DNA of 64,000 nucleotides, from assembly GCF_030272615.1 (NCBI RefSeq), contig NC_081414.1, positions 48,162,501 through 48,226,500 on the forward strand. The letters are read 5' to 3'. The notes beneath the pieces were generated by a model. That model ran no database searches. It worked only from the letters and a program-made list of their open reading frames with translations, and was not told where the DNA came from. The position numbers were made by a program, and so were the translations under genes. Source of the stretch: Cryptomeria japonica (Eukaryota > Streptophyta > Pinopsida > Cupressales > Cupressaceae). Within the stretch, counting starts at the first letter, position 1, and each line of letters opens with the position of its first letter. This document shows, in pieces, positions 45,979 through 57,518 of the stretch.

Positions 45979-46748
45979 TGTGTATGGTAAAAAGTGGATA
46001 ATGGAAACAACGATATTGAAAGACTAAATGAATTCAAGCACAAAACCCTAGCCTAACAACAACAAAGATCCACCATAACATATGATGATTACCTAAGACA
46101 ATGCGAATCAAGAAAATCAAAAAGATTATACAATCACATGTCCACTAGGGTTTGAATCTCCATTGATCTTGCTTGATATGTTTGCTCTCAGATTTTATGT
46201 GTGCACAAGCGCTCAACAAAGAACGGAAATGTGGTTGATAGGTTGATCGCAAAAAGACTTGATTGCATAAGTTTGATTAGAATGCTTAGGAGGATTGATA
46301 ACGAAAGAAGCATCCTCTTATATAGAAGACACTGTAGGAAATGAAGGGATAAGATTAAGAGGTGTAAAAGATAGATGGTCGGCTAGGATTAAAGGGTAGG
46401 TAGAAGAAATAAGAAAATAATGAGAGGGTAGGTAGTGTAGGAATTAAGAGATGAATGACATGTGTCATTAGTAGAAAAGGCTAACGAATTAATTAAATAA
46501 ATAAAGATTTATTTAATTAATATAAGAAGTGGGATAAATTAAATAAATAAAGTATTTATTTAATTTAAGAAAAGGACAATTTAAATAAATAAAAATATTT
46601 ATTTAAATGAGGAAAAGGGCTTAGAAGAGGCTAAAATAAATTAATTAAGTAAATAAAGATTTATTTAATTAATAGGAGAATTAGGCTTAAATAATTAAAT
46701 AAATAAAAATATTTATTTAATTAGACAAGACAATTTTAAGTGTCTACA
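45979..46748 (-). repeat. 5' LTR of Tat element 1
   Basis: 770 bp; pairs with 15574-16357. It contains the five AT palindromes (46483-46725) and a TATA box TATATAAG at 46317-46324. Confidence 0.92.
46317..46324 (-). promoter_or_regulatory. TATA box of Tat element 1 5' LTR
   Basis: TATATAAG on the minus strand, within TCTTCTATATAAGAGG. The likely transcription start is some 30 bp downstream. Confidence 0.6.
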
Positions 46749-46931
46749 CTTATTTTACTGTTTTAATATAAATATATAAATTTAATCAATAAAAAGAATT
46801 CTTAATAAACATTTGTATTTTAAAATTATTATTATTTGATAAATTTATAATTTTAAAGTTTTATAATGATTATTATTTATATTTTAATATTTTTTAATAT
46901 ATTAAGCAATAAATTTAATGAGTTTCTTTGA

Positions 46932-46993
46932 AAAGCCTTATCCACAAATATCACTAGTATTTTAATTTAGTGTATATTTGTGGACAAGGCTTT
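46932..46993. repeat. Inverted repeat, about 25 bp arms
   Basis: AAAGCCTTATCCACAAATAT faces ATATTTGTGGACAAGGCTTT, extended by CACTA and TTAGTG, with a loop of about 12 bp. There is one mismatch in the first 20 bp and a small bulge after. It could be a small foldback element or a hairpin-forming RNA. No clear target duplication was seen. Confidence 0.65.
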
Positions 46994-47541
46994 GAGTGAA
47001 ATCTAAGTCATGGGATAACAATAAGTATTTTAATATACTAAGTGGGAACTATTAAATTTGGGATAACTATAAGTATTATGTGATTTATCACCACAAATAT
47101 TAAATGTTGATTTTTCTCATTTTTTTCCTTATGCACTATTAGCATAATGTTCCAATTTACCATAGTTATAATATTTTGGCCTATTGTTCCTTTCTTCGAT
47201 ACCTATTTTATTATTGCGGTATCCTTCCCTACCACCTCCTTCTCAAAAGTTATCATGGTAACTCATCGATGGTCATATATCTTTAATTTGTGGTTTCATA
47301 TAGTGTATATTGTTAAGTGGCCTTATAATTTCTCTTAATTGAAGTCCCCACTACACAAGTGCCAAATAAACATCAAATGCTCTTATAGCTAAAATCTTTG
47401 TCCTATCCATGCCCATATCCAAAAAATTCTTTCCTAGTCAATCCATGAGCCTTTGGTTATTATTCATCTTCTTCTTGAAGTAACATTAGAGACCTATTTG
47501 TGTCATGTTTTTCCAACCTTATTCTTTACAACATATACTTA

Positions 47542-47766
47542 CTAGATCTTTCTATGAAATTTCTCAAGTTTCCCTCTTAGTGTGGCAACCCTCTTCATGC
47601 CTTTGATTATCAAATATTCATTTCTTAGATGTTCTTCCCTACCACAATTTTTAAACCAAAATTTACTTCCTTTAAGTGGGGGAGAAGTCTCATCTTTCTC
47701 ACCTTTCATATAACTTATTACTTCAACATTACGTTTTGCAACTCTAATTGAAATTATCAATCTCAA
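47542..47766 (-). pseudogene. Possible retroelement gag fragment with degenerate zinc knuckle
   Basis: A 74-codon frame includes FWFKNCGREEHLRNEY, which looks like a CCHC knuckle (C-x2-CGREGHLRNEC in many plant gags) that has lost its first and last Cys. No other element parts are nearby. The assignment is weak. Confidence 0.3.
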
Positions 47767-48592
47767 CCTTTCCTTCTAGATCATTCTCCCTTATCTTTAA
47801 CTAGGATGGTGATCAATTCTACTTCATCCTTATACAAAGAGTCACCTATTTATGTATAATATGAGAGGTTAACCCTAAATTAAAGCACTCAATTCATTTA
47901 ATTATGTCAAGGTTTATTCTATCATTCTAATCACAATTTTGAATCATTATTAATAATATTTCACTCATTCTTCATTAATTCTATCATCTTCTATATTTTA
48001 TTTATGCTTTTTGTTCATACATTAGGTGAATGGAAATGAGTTAAGAATCATTAATGTGGTGTCTAATGTTAGAAGAAAAAATAGCAAGGGAAATAAGGTG
48101 GAAGACTTCCAAGGTCTAAAGATTGGTTTTACCATGTACCTTATACTTTTTGTGTATGATGGTATGAGTAATCATACAAGTATTGGTTGAGGGAAATGAG
48201 TAGTATAAATACTAAAAACCTAAGATTTTGAGACGTAATGAAAAAGTGAATCCTTAAGTTAGGAATTAAGGATGGTGAATTCTCAATGCTCAAGGGGAGA
48301 AATCATGGAAAAGATAATTGAGGTTTATGGATTAGTCTCATGGATTAAGAATTACATGATTACATGGAGACCTAAAATACTAGAGCCAAAGGAAAAGACA
48401 AATAAGGGAGGTGAAGAATAGTTAATTTAGTCATGACAAAGTACCTAGGTAAGGAAAAATCTAAAAGACTAAAATAGTCAAAGGTCTTGAACAAAAATGT
48501 AAATGTTGGGTCTCATGGAATGGAGGGAAACAATAGTGGCAAGAGCAAACCAATAAACTAAATAAAGGCTACAAATAGACACTGTAAAGACC

Positions 48593-49348
48593 TAAAATTG
48601 TCTTGTCTAATTAAATAAATATTTTTATTTATTTAATTATTTAAGCCTAATTCTTCTATTAATTAAATAAATCCTTATTTATTTAATTAATTCATTTATC
48701 CTCTTCTAGCCTTATTTCTCATTTAAATAAATACATTTATTTATTTAAATTGCCTTTTTCTAAATTAAATAAATATTTTATTTATTTAATTGCTCCCACT
48801 TCTTCTATTAATTAAATGAATCTTTATTTCATTAATTCATTAGCCCTTTTTACCCATGACACATGTCATTCATCTCTTAATTCCTACACTACCTACCCTC
48901 TCATTATTTTCTTATTTTCTCCACCTACCCTCTAATCCTACCCGACCATTTATCTTTTACACCTCTTAATCTTATCCCTCCATTTCCTACGATGTCTTCT
49001 ATATAAGAGGATGCTTCCTTCATTATCAATCCTCCTAAGCATTCTACTCTCCCAAGCATTTCTAACATTCAAACTTTCATATGCAATCTAGCTATCAACC
49101 ACATTTCCGTTCTTTGTTGAGCTCTTGTGCACACATAAAACCTGAGAGCAAATATATCAAACAAGATCAATGGAGATTCAAACCCTATTAGACATTGTGA
49201 TGGTATAATCTTTATGATTTTGTTGATTTACATTGTCTTAGGTAATCTTCATATGTTATGGTGGATCTTTGTTGTTGTTAGGATAGGGTATTGTGGTTGA
49301 ATCTATTTTAGTCTTTCAATATTGTTGTTTCCATTTTTACCATAAACA
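48593..49348 (+). repeat. 5' LTR of Tat element 2
   Basis: 756 bp, beginning TGTAAAGACC and ending CCATAAACA. AT palindromes occur at 48608-48840. Confidence 0.92.
49000..49007 (+). promoter_or_regulatory. TATA box of Tat element 2 5' LTR
   Basis: TATATAAG, in the same context as in the other LTRs of this family. Confidence 0.65.
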
Positions 49349-49370
49349 TTTTGGCACGCCTGGTGGGACT
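49349..49370 (+). other. Primer binding site region of Tat element 2
   Basis: TTGGCACGCCTGGTGGGACT directly after the 5' LTR; Tat/Ogre-like site, tRNA not assigned. Confidence 0.65.
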
Positions 49371-49501
49371 CTTGTCCCTTTTGCATTTAACATCTTTGTT
49401 GCAGATTTTGTGTTTTTGAAGTTGTGGATCTGACATTTTCTGACAACATTTCGACATTTTAGCATCTGCGCATTCTGGAACTGCATTTTTGCTTTTCTGT
49501 T

Positions 49502-49718
49502 GTGTCTGTGAACCTCTTAATCACGTCTGTGTTTCCGGCAATATTTTTATTTTCCAGATTGCAGGCTTTGATTATAGGCGCGTCTGTGGGCATTTTAATC
49601 GCGTCTGTGATTATTTTAATCAAGTCTGTGTCCTACAGGATTTTTTGTTTTGCATTTTTTTGCAAAAATGCGTCTGTGAGGTGTTAAAACGCATTTGTGT
49701 TACGGAATCGCATCTATG
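49502..49718 (+). repeat. Phased motif array, LTR-proximal (element 2)
   Basis: CGTCTGTG-type motifs start at 49502, 49523, 49580, 49601, 49622, 49670, 49691 and 49710. Steps are 19 or 21 bp, with two longer gaps of 57 and 48 bp. Confidence 0.8.
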
Positions 49719-50933
49719 TTTTCAAAAACAAAGAAAATCCTCATGTAGGGTTTTCATTTTTACCATTTTGTCTTGCATTTAATGTTTCAAATCTAGTTTA
49801 TTTGAGCTAATATCTTGTGATCTAGCTAACAAATTGGTGCAGCTTGTCCTTGAAGCAAATCGCATTGTCGAAGGCCCCTTTTTCACAAAGTATTTTGGAT
49901 CTAAAATTTACCTAACTTGTGTGCTTGCAGGAGGGGTATTATTGCAAAACTACTAACAAATCTTTGTTGCTGAATTTTGGCAAGGGTTTTCTTTTGATTT
50001 TCATTGCTTTCTTTGTTTCCATAGACTAGCAAACACTTCAATTGGTGCACTAAAATTGAACCAGTGTCTTTTGTGTCTTGGGCAATAGGCTCTTTTTGTT
50101 TAATCTCTAGAGGGCCTGTCTCCCTGTGTGGTCATTAGGACTACTAGTGAAGAGAGAATGACCCAAGTGGTAGCGAGGAAAACCCACCTCTTCCGAACCA
50201 CTATAAATAGTAGTATCCATGGTGAAAGTCATGGGTAACATGTGTTGATTAGTTCATACCAACACTAAGTCTCCCCATAAACCCATTTGATCAAACTTAT
50301 TTGATCAGTAGTAGGGCGTAACCCCTACCGGCTGGGAGCCTTCTATATTTACAGAGATGAAAGTGTCACATGTATGGCCACACGAGCGGATGCCCTTACT
50401 AGAAAATTTTTGTTTTAGAAAGCTAAAATCCTTCTAGTTGTTGAGGCAGGAGGTCGAACCTCTGGAGCGGCCCACACACATACGGTTCTTAGTAGAGATA
50501 CAAAGTTTGCCACGGGGAGTTTTTGTGGGGATTGGTGCTTGGCTGCCCCGGAGAAGTGAGTGTCGAGGGTGGAGCCAGTGGGGTCAAGCATCTAAGTATC
50601 TGCTTTGAATAGTGTAGCCTCGGGGGAAACTCCATGTGGGATCAACAACTATTGTCTTGGACAACCATAGGAATTGTGCTTGTCTTCTTTTAAACATTCA
50701 AACATTCAAGATCAAACATCAAAACATTGTGTCTTTTGTGTCTTCAAGTGTATGCAAAATATTTTCACATCAAACAACACACTTTTCTTTGAGTAATTTT
50801 GAGTCCAAACACCTGCAAACATTGAGTCCTCATCAACATTGTGTCCTCTTGCCATGAAAAATAGTCAAAAATTCAGATTTGGTCATAACATCAACTTTAC
50901 ACATTGGAAAAATTGCACTCAGTTTCTGAAAAT

Positions 50934-51112
50934 GCATCTGTGCAGTGTTCAAAAATGTTTGTGTCATATAACCATGTATGTGTAGGACATAAACGTGTAT
51001 GTGTTCTGATAAGAAAAACTACATTCACAAAATCTTAGAAATGCGTCTGTGCAGTGTTCAACCACGTCTGTGTCATTTAATCGCGTATGTGAAGTATACA
51101 GGCACATCTGTG
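50934..51112 (+). repeat. Phased motif array, gag-proximal (element 2)
   Basis: Motifs start at 50934, 50955, 50974, 50993, then 51043, 51064, 51083 and 51104. These are two blocks of four sharing TCTGTGCAGTGTTCAA, so the second block looks like a duplication of the first. It ends about 490 bp before the gag ATG, as in element 1. Confidence 0.82.
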
Positions 51113-51604
51113 TTCAGCATTGAAAAAAACTTACAGTCCAACAAACAAGAGCCGTCAGTTTTAGACTTATTGAGCTTCCTAGGTTATTTCTCTGGGTTTT
51201 CATCTAGCATTCAGCCTACTTATGGATCTCACAAAGTCCATCATTGCTTTACACCTTGCATTACATTCACATTTGTCTAAACTTAAGTCAAAAGGTCACT
51301 TACTTGTCCTCATCTTGCTTTGTCAACACACTACATACAACAACATTTTGCTAAGTGGTCCCTCATCAAGGTCTATCACCTTTGGGTCTCGTTTGGTCTT
51401 ACTTAGAGTTTAGGTCAACTTACCTCATCAAGAGAAACTATCATCTCTTTGGAAGCCACGCCTACTCTACTACATACATACTTGGTCTTACACTTTGGAC
51501 ATTGCAAGTACACCTCAGATTCATTTACATTCCATCCAACTCTTGGTCTTCCATACTCTTTCCATTTTCATCTAGTCTCACACATCTTGGTCAATACCTA
51601 GTTC

Positions 51605-53602
51605 ATGGTTGAAACCCATTCCCAAAAATCTAGGAGAGAAGATAAAGAGGCTCAAGAGTCCGCAAACATGAGTGCCTATGAGTATGACAATGTTATCTTC
51701 TTCAATTCTGATCATACCACATTACCTGACATGGACACTTATAGAAACACTCAAAATGTTGAGAACATGGATAACACAAACAACAATGATACACACATTG
51801 ACAATATGGACAACATTTCAGTGCATTCAGCAGAAGTGGAAGACTCCATCATGGATCCCCATTTTAATAGATTGGTTGAGGAAATCATGAGAAGAGATAG
51901 ACAATATTTCTTACAAGTGATGGCACAAAGTGGAGCTAAGATACCTCATGATTTTGACATGTCTCAAATAATGGAAAATCGACCTATGCAAGAAACTCAA
52001 CTCAACATGGATCAAAGTAGACCTAATAGTGGAGGTACTAGAGGACCACGTTTCATGCCTAGGTCACCCTCATCTTTGTTTCAAAAACCCGAGGTCACAA
52101 ATACACATGGTCAAGCTTATGATACTCATAAAAGAGCATCTCATGAACAACTCCGTCTACGCAAACCATTATGGAAGTCTTATGCAGATAAATGCACTCA
52201 ATTGCATACCAATGCTAAGGACCAACCTCCAAAACAATTGGATATCCAGAGGCATGCTCAAAATTTGGACACAAGAAAACCCCATGTCAAATTTGGGAGC
52301 ACTACACAAGAAACAACTCATGACATGCCTGTAGAATATGATATACATGGACAAAGCAGATATTCCATTCCTCATTATGACTCTATACCAGGTGGTTCTC
52401 ATACGCAATATCATTATAGACCTCCTCCATATGAACATGTTTATGATCAATACCATCCATATATGCATTATCCTCTTCCTCCATCTAGTGGCTCAAGGAT
52501 AGGATATGGTCCAAGAAGTCAATCTCCACCTAAGAACAATTTGGAGCAGCAGATAAAGGACTTACAAAAGAAAATGCAGGACATTAATACACCAAAGCCA
52601 TCTTACACAATGAGAGATATATGTCCCTATCCATTTGACAAAAGCATTCCAATGCCTCCTTTCCCTACATATTTCGTGACACCTAAGTTTGATAAGTACA
52701 GAGGCAAAGGAGACCCTAAGGCACATATAAGACAATTTTTCACAACTTGCATTAAGGTAGCAGTAGAAGAAACATACTTGATGGGATTGTTTCCACAAAG
52801 CTTAAGTGAACAAGCTATGGAATGGTTCTCCCAACTTCCACCTAGAATTAAGTCATGGGGTGATCTAGAAGAAGCTTTCATAAAACATTTCTCATATAAC
52901 ATAGAGACAGACATATCAGTCACCACTTTGTGCAACACCAAGCAAAAGGATGGGAAGTCATTTTCATCATTCCTACAAAGATGGAGGAATTTAGCCAACA
53001 GATGCTTTTGCAAAATTCCACAAAAATAAATGGTAGAGATGTTTACACAGAATGCCAACAAAGAAATTGGTTATGACTTAAGGAAAACTTGTTTGTCCAC
53101 TTTCAAGGACATCATTGAGAAAGGCATAGCAACAGAGAAGGTCTTAATTGAGCAAGGAGTCATTAAGATATTCAAAGAAAACAAATAAGACTTTAAAGGA
53201 AAAGACAAGCCACGATTTTGGAACAAAAATAAGAACACAACAAATGATGGTGTTGTCGATGCTAACACAGTGAAACCCAAAATCATTCTTTCTAGATCAA
53301 GTTATACAAACAAAAAAGTGAGTACTCAAACAACATCCAAACCACGAAGGAAATATACCCCATTGGGAGAACCACTTAAATCAGCTTTCAAGAAGCTAGT
53401 GGCAAACAAGATAATAACAATTCTAGATATTCCTCCATATGAGCTAAAGGTCAAACCAAATTGGTGGAATGATGATGAGTATTGTGAATATCACAAGAGA
53501 AAGGAACATAAAAAAGGAAATTGCCATCAGTTGAAGAACATTATACAAGATCTTATTGATAGAGGTGACATTGAAATCGAAGGACATACATCCAATCAAT
53601 AA
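51605..53602 (+). pseudogene. Tat element 2 gag
   Basis: Open for 474 codons from ATG 51605 to a TAA at 53027, then continuing in the same frame past a second TAA near 53186 to 53602. A polar N-terminus is followed by a Pro/Tyr-rich linker (YRPPPYEHVYDQYHPY) and the gag capsid-like domain: CPYPFDKSIPMPPFP, KFDKYRGKGDPKAHIRQFF, FPQSLSEQAMEWFSQLPP and DLEEAFIKHFSY. The nucleocapsid-like site reads EYCEYHKRKEHKKGNCHQLK and keeps both Cys and both His. Gag builds the particle and binds the element RNA. Two stops are the only visible breaks, so this copy is much better preserved than element 1. Confidence 0.9.
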
Positions 53603-53608
53603 CATGAG

Positions 53609-54628
53609 ATGTTTAAGGAACCATTCCCTAAATATGACAAGGGAAAAGCCAAAGCCACAGATGAGCAAGCCAACTATACCAGAGCATCCTATGATTATGA
53701 TTCAACCATTAACCACATTTCGATGGACAACTATGTTTCTACTATTATCATAAAGGACAAAACACCTAAAAGTTCTACCCAAAGAACCAAAGTTGTCCTA
53801 AAAGGCATTGGACCTTCTTCTGAATCTACCTCCGAATGTAATGTCACAATTTGTCGAGGTAAGGTCACCCTGCAAGGTTCTTTAGCTAAAACTACCACTT
53901 CCTCAGCAACCAAACCTGAGTACGACCTAGTAGAACAATTAAGGAAAACGCCCACAATTATCTCCATTCTTGAGCTTTTACGCATATCCCCCACACATAA
54001 AGCCATACTTGACAAAGTCCTGAGAGAAACTTATGTCCCCACTAATCTGAACGTGGACTAGTTTCAAGCCATGGTGGGATATCTTTCCGATCCACATTCT
54101 CTTACATTCATTGAAGCTAATGACGCATTTGTAAGCCAACCGCATAATGCACCTTTACACATTGAAGTCTTGCTACACAAACATTGAATAAAGCAAGTCC
54201 TGATAGATAGAGGAGCTGGTCTTAATATATGTACTTTGAACACAATAATACAATTGGGATATTCTGAAAAGGTTGTGAATTCTAAACATGCAATCACCAT
54301 CAAGGCATATGATGACGAAGAGCACTCATCCAAAGGCACAATCACCTTACCTCTCAGAGTTGGGCTAGTTATGAAGGATGTGTCTTGTCAAGTCCTTGAT
54401 CTAGATCTCACATACAACATACTCTTGGGATGCCCATGGATTCATGAAATGAGAGTTGTTCCCTCAACATATCATTGATGTATCAAGTTTCTACACAATG
54501 GAGTTGGAGTGACCGTCAAAGCTAATCCAAACCCATTCATATATTGAAACAATCTACAACCTAGATCAGAAATAACAATCCCAGTCAATCGAGAAGTCAT
54601 TCCTTCATCAACATATGTTGATCCTGGA
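53609..54628 (+). pseudogene. Tat element 2 protease region
   Basis: In frame with gag. A linker (LRKTPTIISILELLRISPTH) leads to VLIDRGAGLNICTLNTI, the presumed active site, then ITIKAYDDEEHSSKGTI and ILLGCPWIHEMRVVPSTYH. TAG near 54058, TGA near 54186, TGA near 54477 and another near 54546 break it. The DRGA site is the same as in element 1. Confidence 0.85.
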
Positions 54629-54631
54629 TCC

Positions 54632-55306
54632 TTGAAAGCTTCTACATCAAAACAAGCAGAGATCAAAGAAAAGTTGAAGATTAAAGACATGGGATGTGGT
54701 GAGTATATATTTCATGTTGATCAACTCCCACTATCTCCTAAGGTATTCAATCATCAGGAACAACCTATAAACAATTTGCAATATCAAGGAACTGGGTGTG
54801 AACCACCTAGTGTTGTGGCTACTAAGTCTGAATGCAAATCTCCTCTAGTGGTTCAAGCAACTCTTGATATCAATAGTCCTACGAGTGGTTTCAGTGAAGA
54901 ATCTATTAAGTGTATGGCCAACCCTCTTGAGAACTCATATAGCCTTACCATTTCATCCACTCATTCCATTTCCACTCCTCTCCCAGACTTGGATCAACAA
55001 GAATCATAAAAGCCCTTACTCGTTGGGGATGAAAAATCAAGCTTTGAAAAGAAAAATCTAAAAGTAAAAAATAAAGAAAAGTCCTTTAGTCCAAATCAAA
55101 ATCAAAAGCTATTGGACTATGCAAAAATCATAGTCAAGGATAAAAATCCTATGAAAGAAAAAGAGCAAGAGATGCTCTCCCCTAATACCAAAATAACTGG
55201 GGGGCAAAAGTTATACAATTTTAAGTCAAAAAGCATACTTGTTGATCCTAAGTCTCCATCATGTCATGATACTTTCACTTCTTTTCTCAATCATAAGCCT
55301 TCATAA
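54632..55306 (+). pseudogene. Tat element 2 pol spacer, truncated
   Basis: Continues the gag-protease frame. It begins like element 1 (a run near IKEKLKIKDMG versus DLKGKY) but then has QLPLSPKVFNHQEQP and other sequence not found in element 1. No domain recognised. It stops where the deletion that removed RT begins, near 55240-55310. Confidence 0.6.
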
Positions 55307-55309
55307 CTC

Positions 55310-55757
55310 ATCCACTTGTTCCGCACATCCATCTCCTTTTGGCGATACGTCGTGGACTTTTAATGGAGCTTCCTCAAAGGACTTTGTTGTCAGGGATGCC
55401 CAAACTTCTTTAGATGACATGCATATGGGCCTACGTAGTCCACACACTAGTAATTCTATCTCAATTACTTTATCAAGGAAGATAGTCACTCGAGCTACAC
55501 ATCAGCCAGTCAAGGAACAATGCAGCTACAATCATAAGGTAAAGCCTCGTACATTTGAGGTAGGTGACTTAGTTCTCAAAGAAAATCCTAAAAATCAACA
55601 AGACAAAGAGAAGAAGGGAAAGTTCGAACCAATTTGGCTTGGTCCTTACATCATTACAACAACCTATGGATCTAGTGCATATCAGCTTTCGACACCAGAT
55701 GGAGAACCTTTAGAGGATCCTATCAATAGCATGCACCTTCGCAGGTTTTACACATAG
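55310..55757 (+). pseudogene. Tat element 2 integrase C-terminus
   Basis: In a different frame from gag-protease, as expected after an internal deletion. It reads NHKVKPRTFEVGDLVLKENP, then KFEPIWLGPYIITTTYGSSAYQL and DPINSMHLRRFYT before the stop at 55757. This is the end of gypsy integrase. RT, both RNase H regions and the catalytic core are absent. Codons before about 55490 are not recognised. Confidence 0.85.
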
Positions 55758-56899
55758 CTCTTCGGAGTATCCAAATTCAAAAATACAAAAAAATAAAAAA
55801 CATTCAAAAATACAAAAATACAAAAAAAAATCAAAAACATTCAAAAATACAAAAAAAACATAAAAATAATAAATTGCTACTTGGTGAAAACCTGGCAAAC
55901 AGGTGCCTTGTGACACCAAAAAAAAAAAAAATCAAAAAAATTAAAGAGAAATAAATTCGTCCAACAGTGAAAACCACTTTGGTGGCACCCTGGGCAAGTA
56001 CCATGGTGAAAACCAGGTTATTGACGCCATGTGTAGAGACATTGCTCCTCCCTTCTTTAGGATTCAATTTCATCCTTTCACTTTGCATACACTCACAACC
56101 TATCTATCCATAATAAGCTTACCCATTCCCATCATGGCTTGTTATTGGTCTACCTAAGATTGGTTAGCCATTCATAATAATCCTTCCTTTTCACACCTTT
56201 CCATCCATAATAAATCAGCTCCTATCTGTGGCTAAGGAAAATCCTAAGTCTAGTGATGGGTGTGGAACTAAGAGCATCACATGTTCCGAGGAGTACAGTT
56301 TCTTTCAGTTTTCTTCAGTCTATCCATGCACAATCCACAATAAAGAAACACTTGCATCAGAGATCCGCAATAAAGTTTTATCTTCTCCGTAATAAAGTAT
56401 CAGTTTCATGGATTCAATCAGTTTCAGATGAGACACAACAGCAACGGGCTTCAACAAATTAAATCTTTCAACAGACTTAGACAACATTATGGTTCAGTGC
56501 TATCTATCCTTTTGTGAAAGTAAACATTGTGACCACAATCAAATAGACTTATACAAGTGACAAGAAACACTAAATTTGAGGACTACAGTGGATGTTGGTG
56601 TCGAGTCTTGGTTTTCTTTTGATTTTATCTTTTTGGTGACATGTCTTTTAGCTTTTTTGGGATGTCTCTGACTAGAGATTCTATCTCCAGGATGTCTTTG
56701 ACTAGAAAGGCGAGGATGGGGTATCGTCACCTATTTTTCTTTGTTGTCTGTGGATTGTCTCTTAGTAATGCTATGACTTGTCCAAGGATATGAGGACACT
56801 GTGAGTCTAGTGTGAACCGGGGCATTCTTTGTTTATGACTATCTAATCTCCATGCAAACAGGTACAATGACTTTTTGGGTCGATCATATACCTCAATTG
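55758..56899 (+). other. 3' region after pol in element 2
   Basis: Begins with an A-rich run of CAAAAATACAAAA words (55770-55870). Next comes a block with three GTGAAAACC words and GGTGCC or GGTGGCACC (55880-56030), matched in element 1. No gene seen. Confidence 0.55.
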
Positions 56900-57163
56900 T
56901 CATAACCTATTTTCCATAATAAAGCTCAATGATGATAAAGCATAAGAATCTTTTTCACTTCCATATCTTCTATCTTCCATCCCCCTTTGTTGATTGACCT
57001 CCATCGTCCTTCTTGAGTCCATGTAGCCCGCTATCACATGACTGAGTATAATGAAATGCCAAAAATATTTGCATTTCATGTAGTTTGCACCTGCATTACC
57101 ACATATTAGCATTTCATACATACATATAGATATCACAATTGCATTACATCCTACACACAACAC
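56900..57163 (-). CDS. Small antisense ORF, 87 codons (element 2 copy)
   Basis: Partner of 19827-20090, same length, start and stop. Shared parts include ICMYE, LICGNAG and YMKCKYFWHFI. It sits about 355 bp past the PMD stop on the same strand. No domain known. Many differences are amino-acid-changing, so selection for a protein is not shown. Confidence 0.3.
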   Translation of the reverse strand: MLCVGCNAIVISICMYEMLICGNAGANYMKCKYFWHFIILSHVIAGYMDSRRTMEVNQQRGMEDRRYGSEKDSYALSSLSFIMENRL

Positions 57164-57518
57164 ATGTTAGCACATTTTACATTCTCATCATGCAAATAAT
57201 TATTTGCATTATCATATTCATTTGCATTTCATACATTCACATTTGCGTTTGCATAACATTTAAAAACATAAACGAACAAAAATATATTGCATGGTATCAT
57301 GTACATATTTGCATCCATATCAATTGCATCACATATAATCATGCATCACATCACATAGGTACACATGCATATAGCTACCGCAAGGATGAATCATCTCATA
57401 TATATCAAAAAATCATAAGTGTCATGATACAATGATGTCAAAATCATATGGCTACAATCACCCAAAGGTGTCATCATACAAAATGGTACAAAAATGATAC
57501 ATAGGGATCCCTCTAAGG
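57164..57518. other. 3' flank of the PMD gene (element 2)
   Basis: Rich in ATTTGCAT and TGCAT words, several within 57180-57330. No gene. Confidence 0.45.

Larger units (their letters stand above)
15574..46748 (-). mobile_element. Ty3/gypsy element 1, Tat-like, with nested copia insertions
   Basis: Boundaries are fixed by two LTRs (15574-16357 and 45979-46748) and a perfect CTTAT duplication outside them (15569-15573; 46749-46753). After removing the nested element at 21249-36291 and one duplication copy, the element is about 16.1 kb. Order on the minus strand: 5' LTR, primer site, 2.25 kb leader, gag, protease, spacer with G-patch-like motif, RT, RNase H regions, integrase, then a long 3' part with an antisense PMD gene, PPT and 3' LTR. 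A second RNase H of the TNNIAEYEAL type and extra antisense ORFs are known marks of the Tat lineage (Ogre/Retand relatives). All coding parts are broken. Confidence 0.93.
46749..48592. other. AT-rich spacer between the two Tat elements
   Basis: Contains a foldback (46932-46993) and a possible gag fragment (47542-47766), described separately. Otherwise nothing is recognised. Confidence 0.5.
49371..51604 (+). other. 5' leader of Tat element 2
   Basis: 2.2 kb with no recognised gene. It carries two phased arrays and a central, less AT-rich conserved block (50140-50660). Confidence 0.7.
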
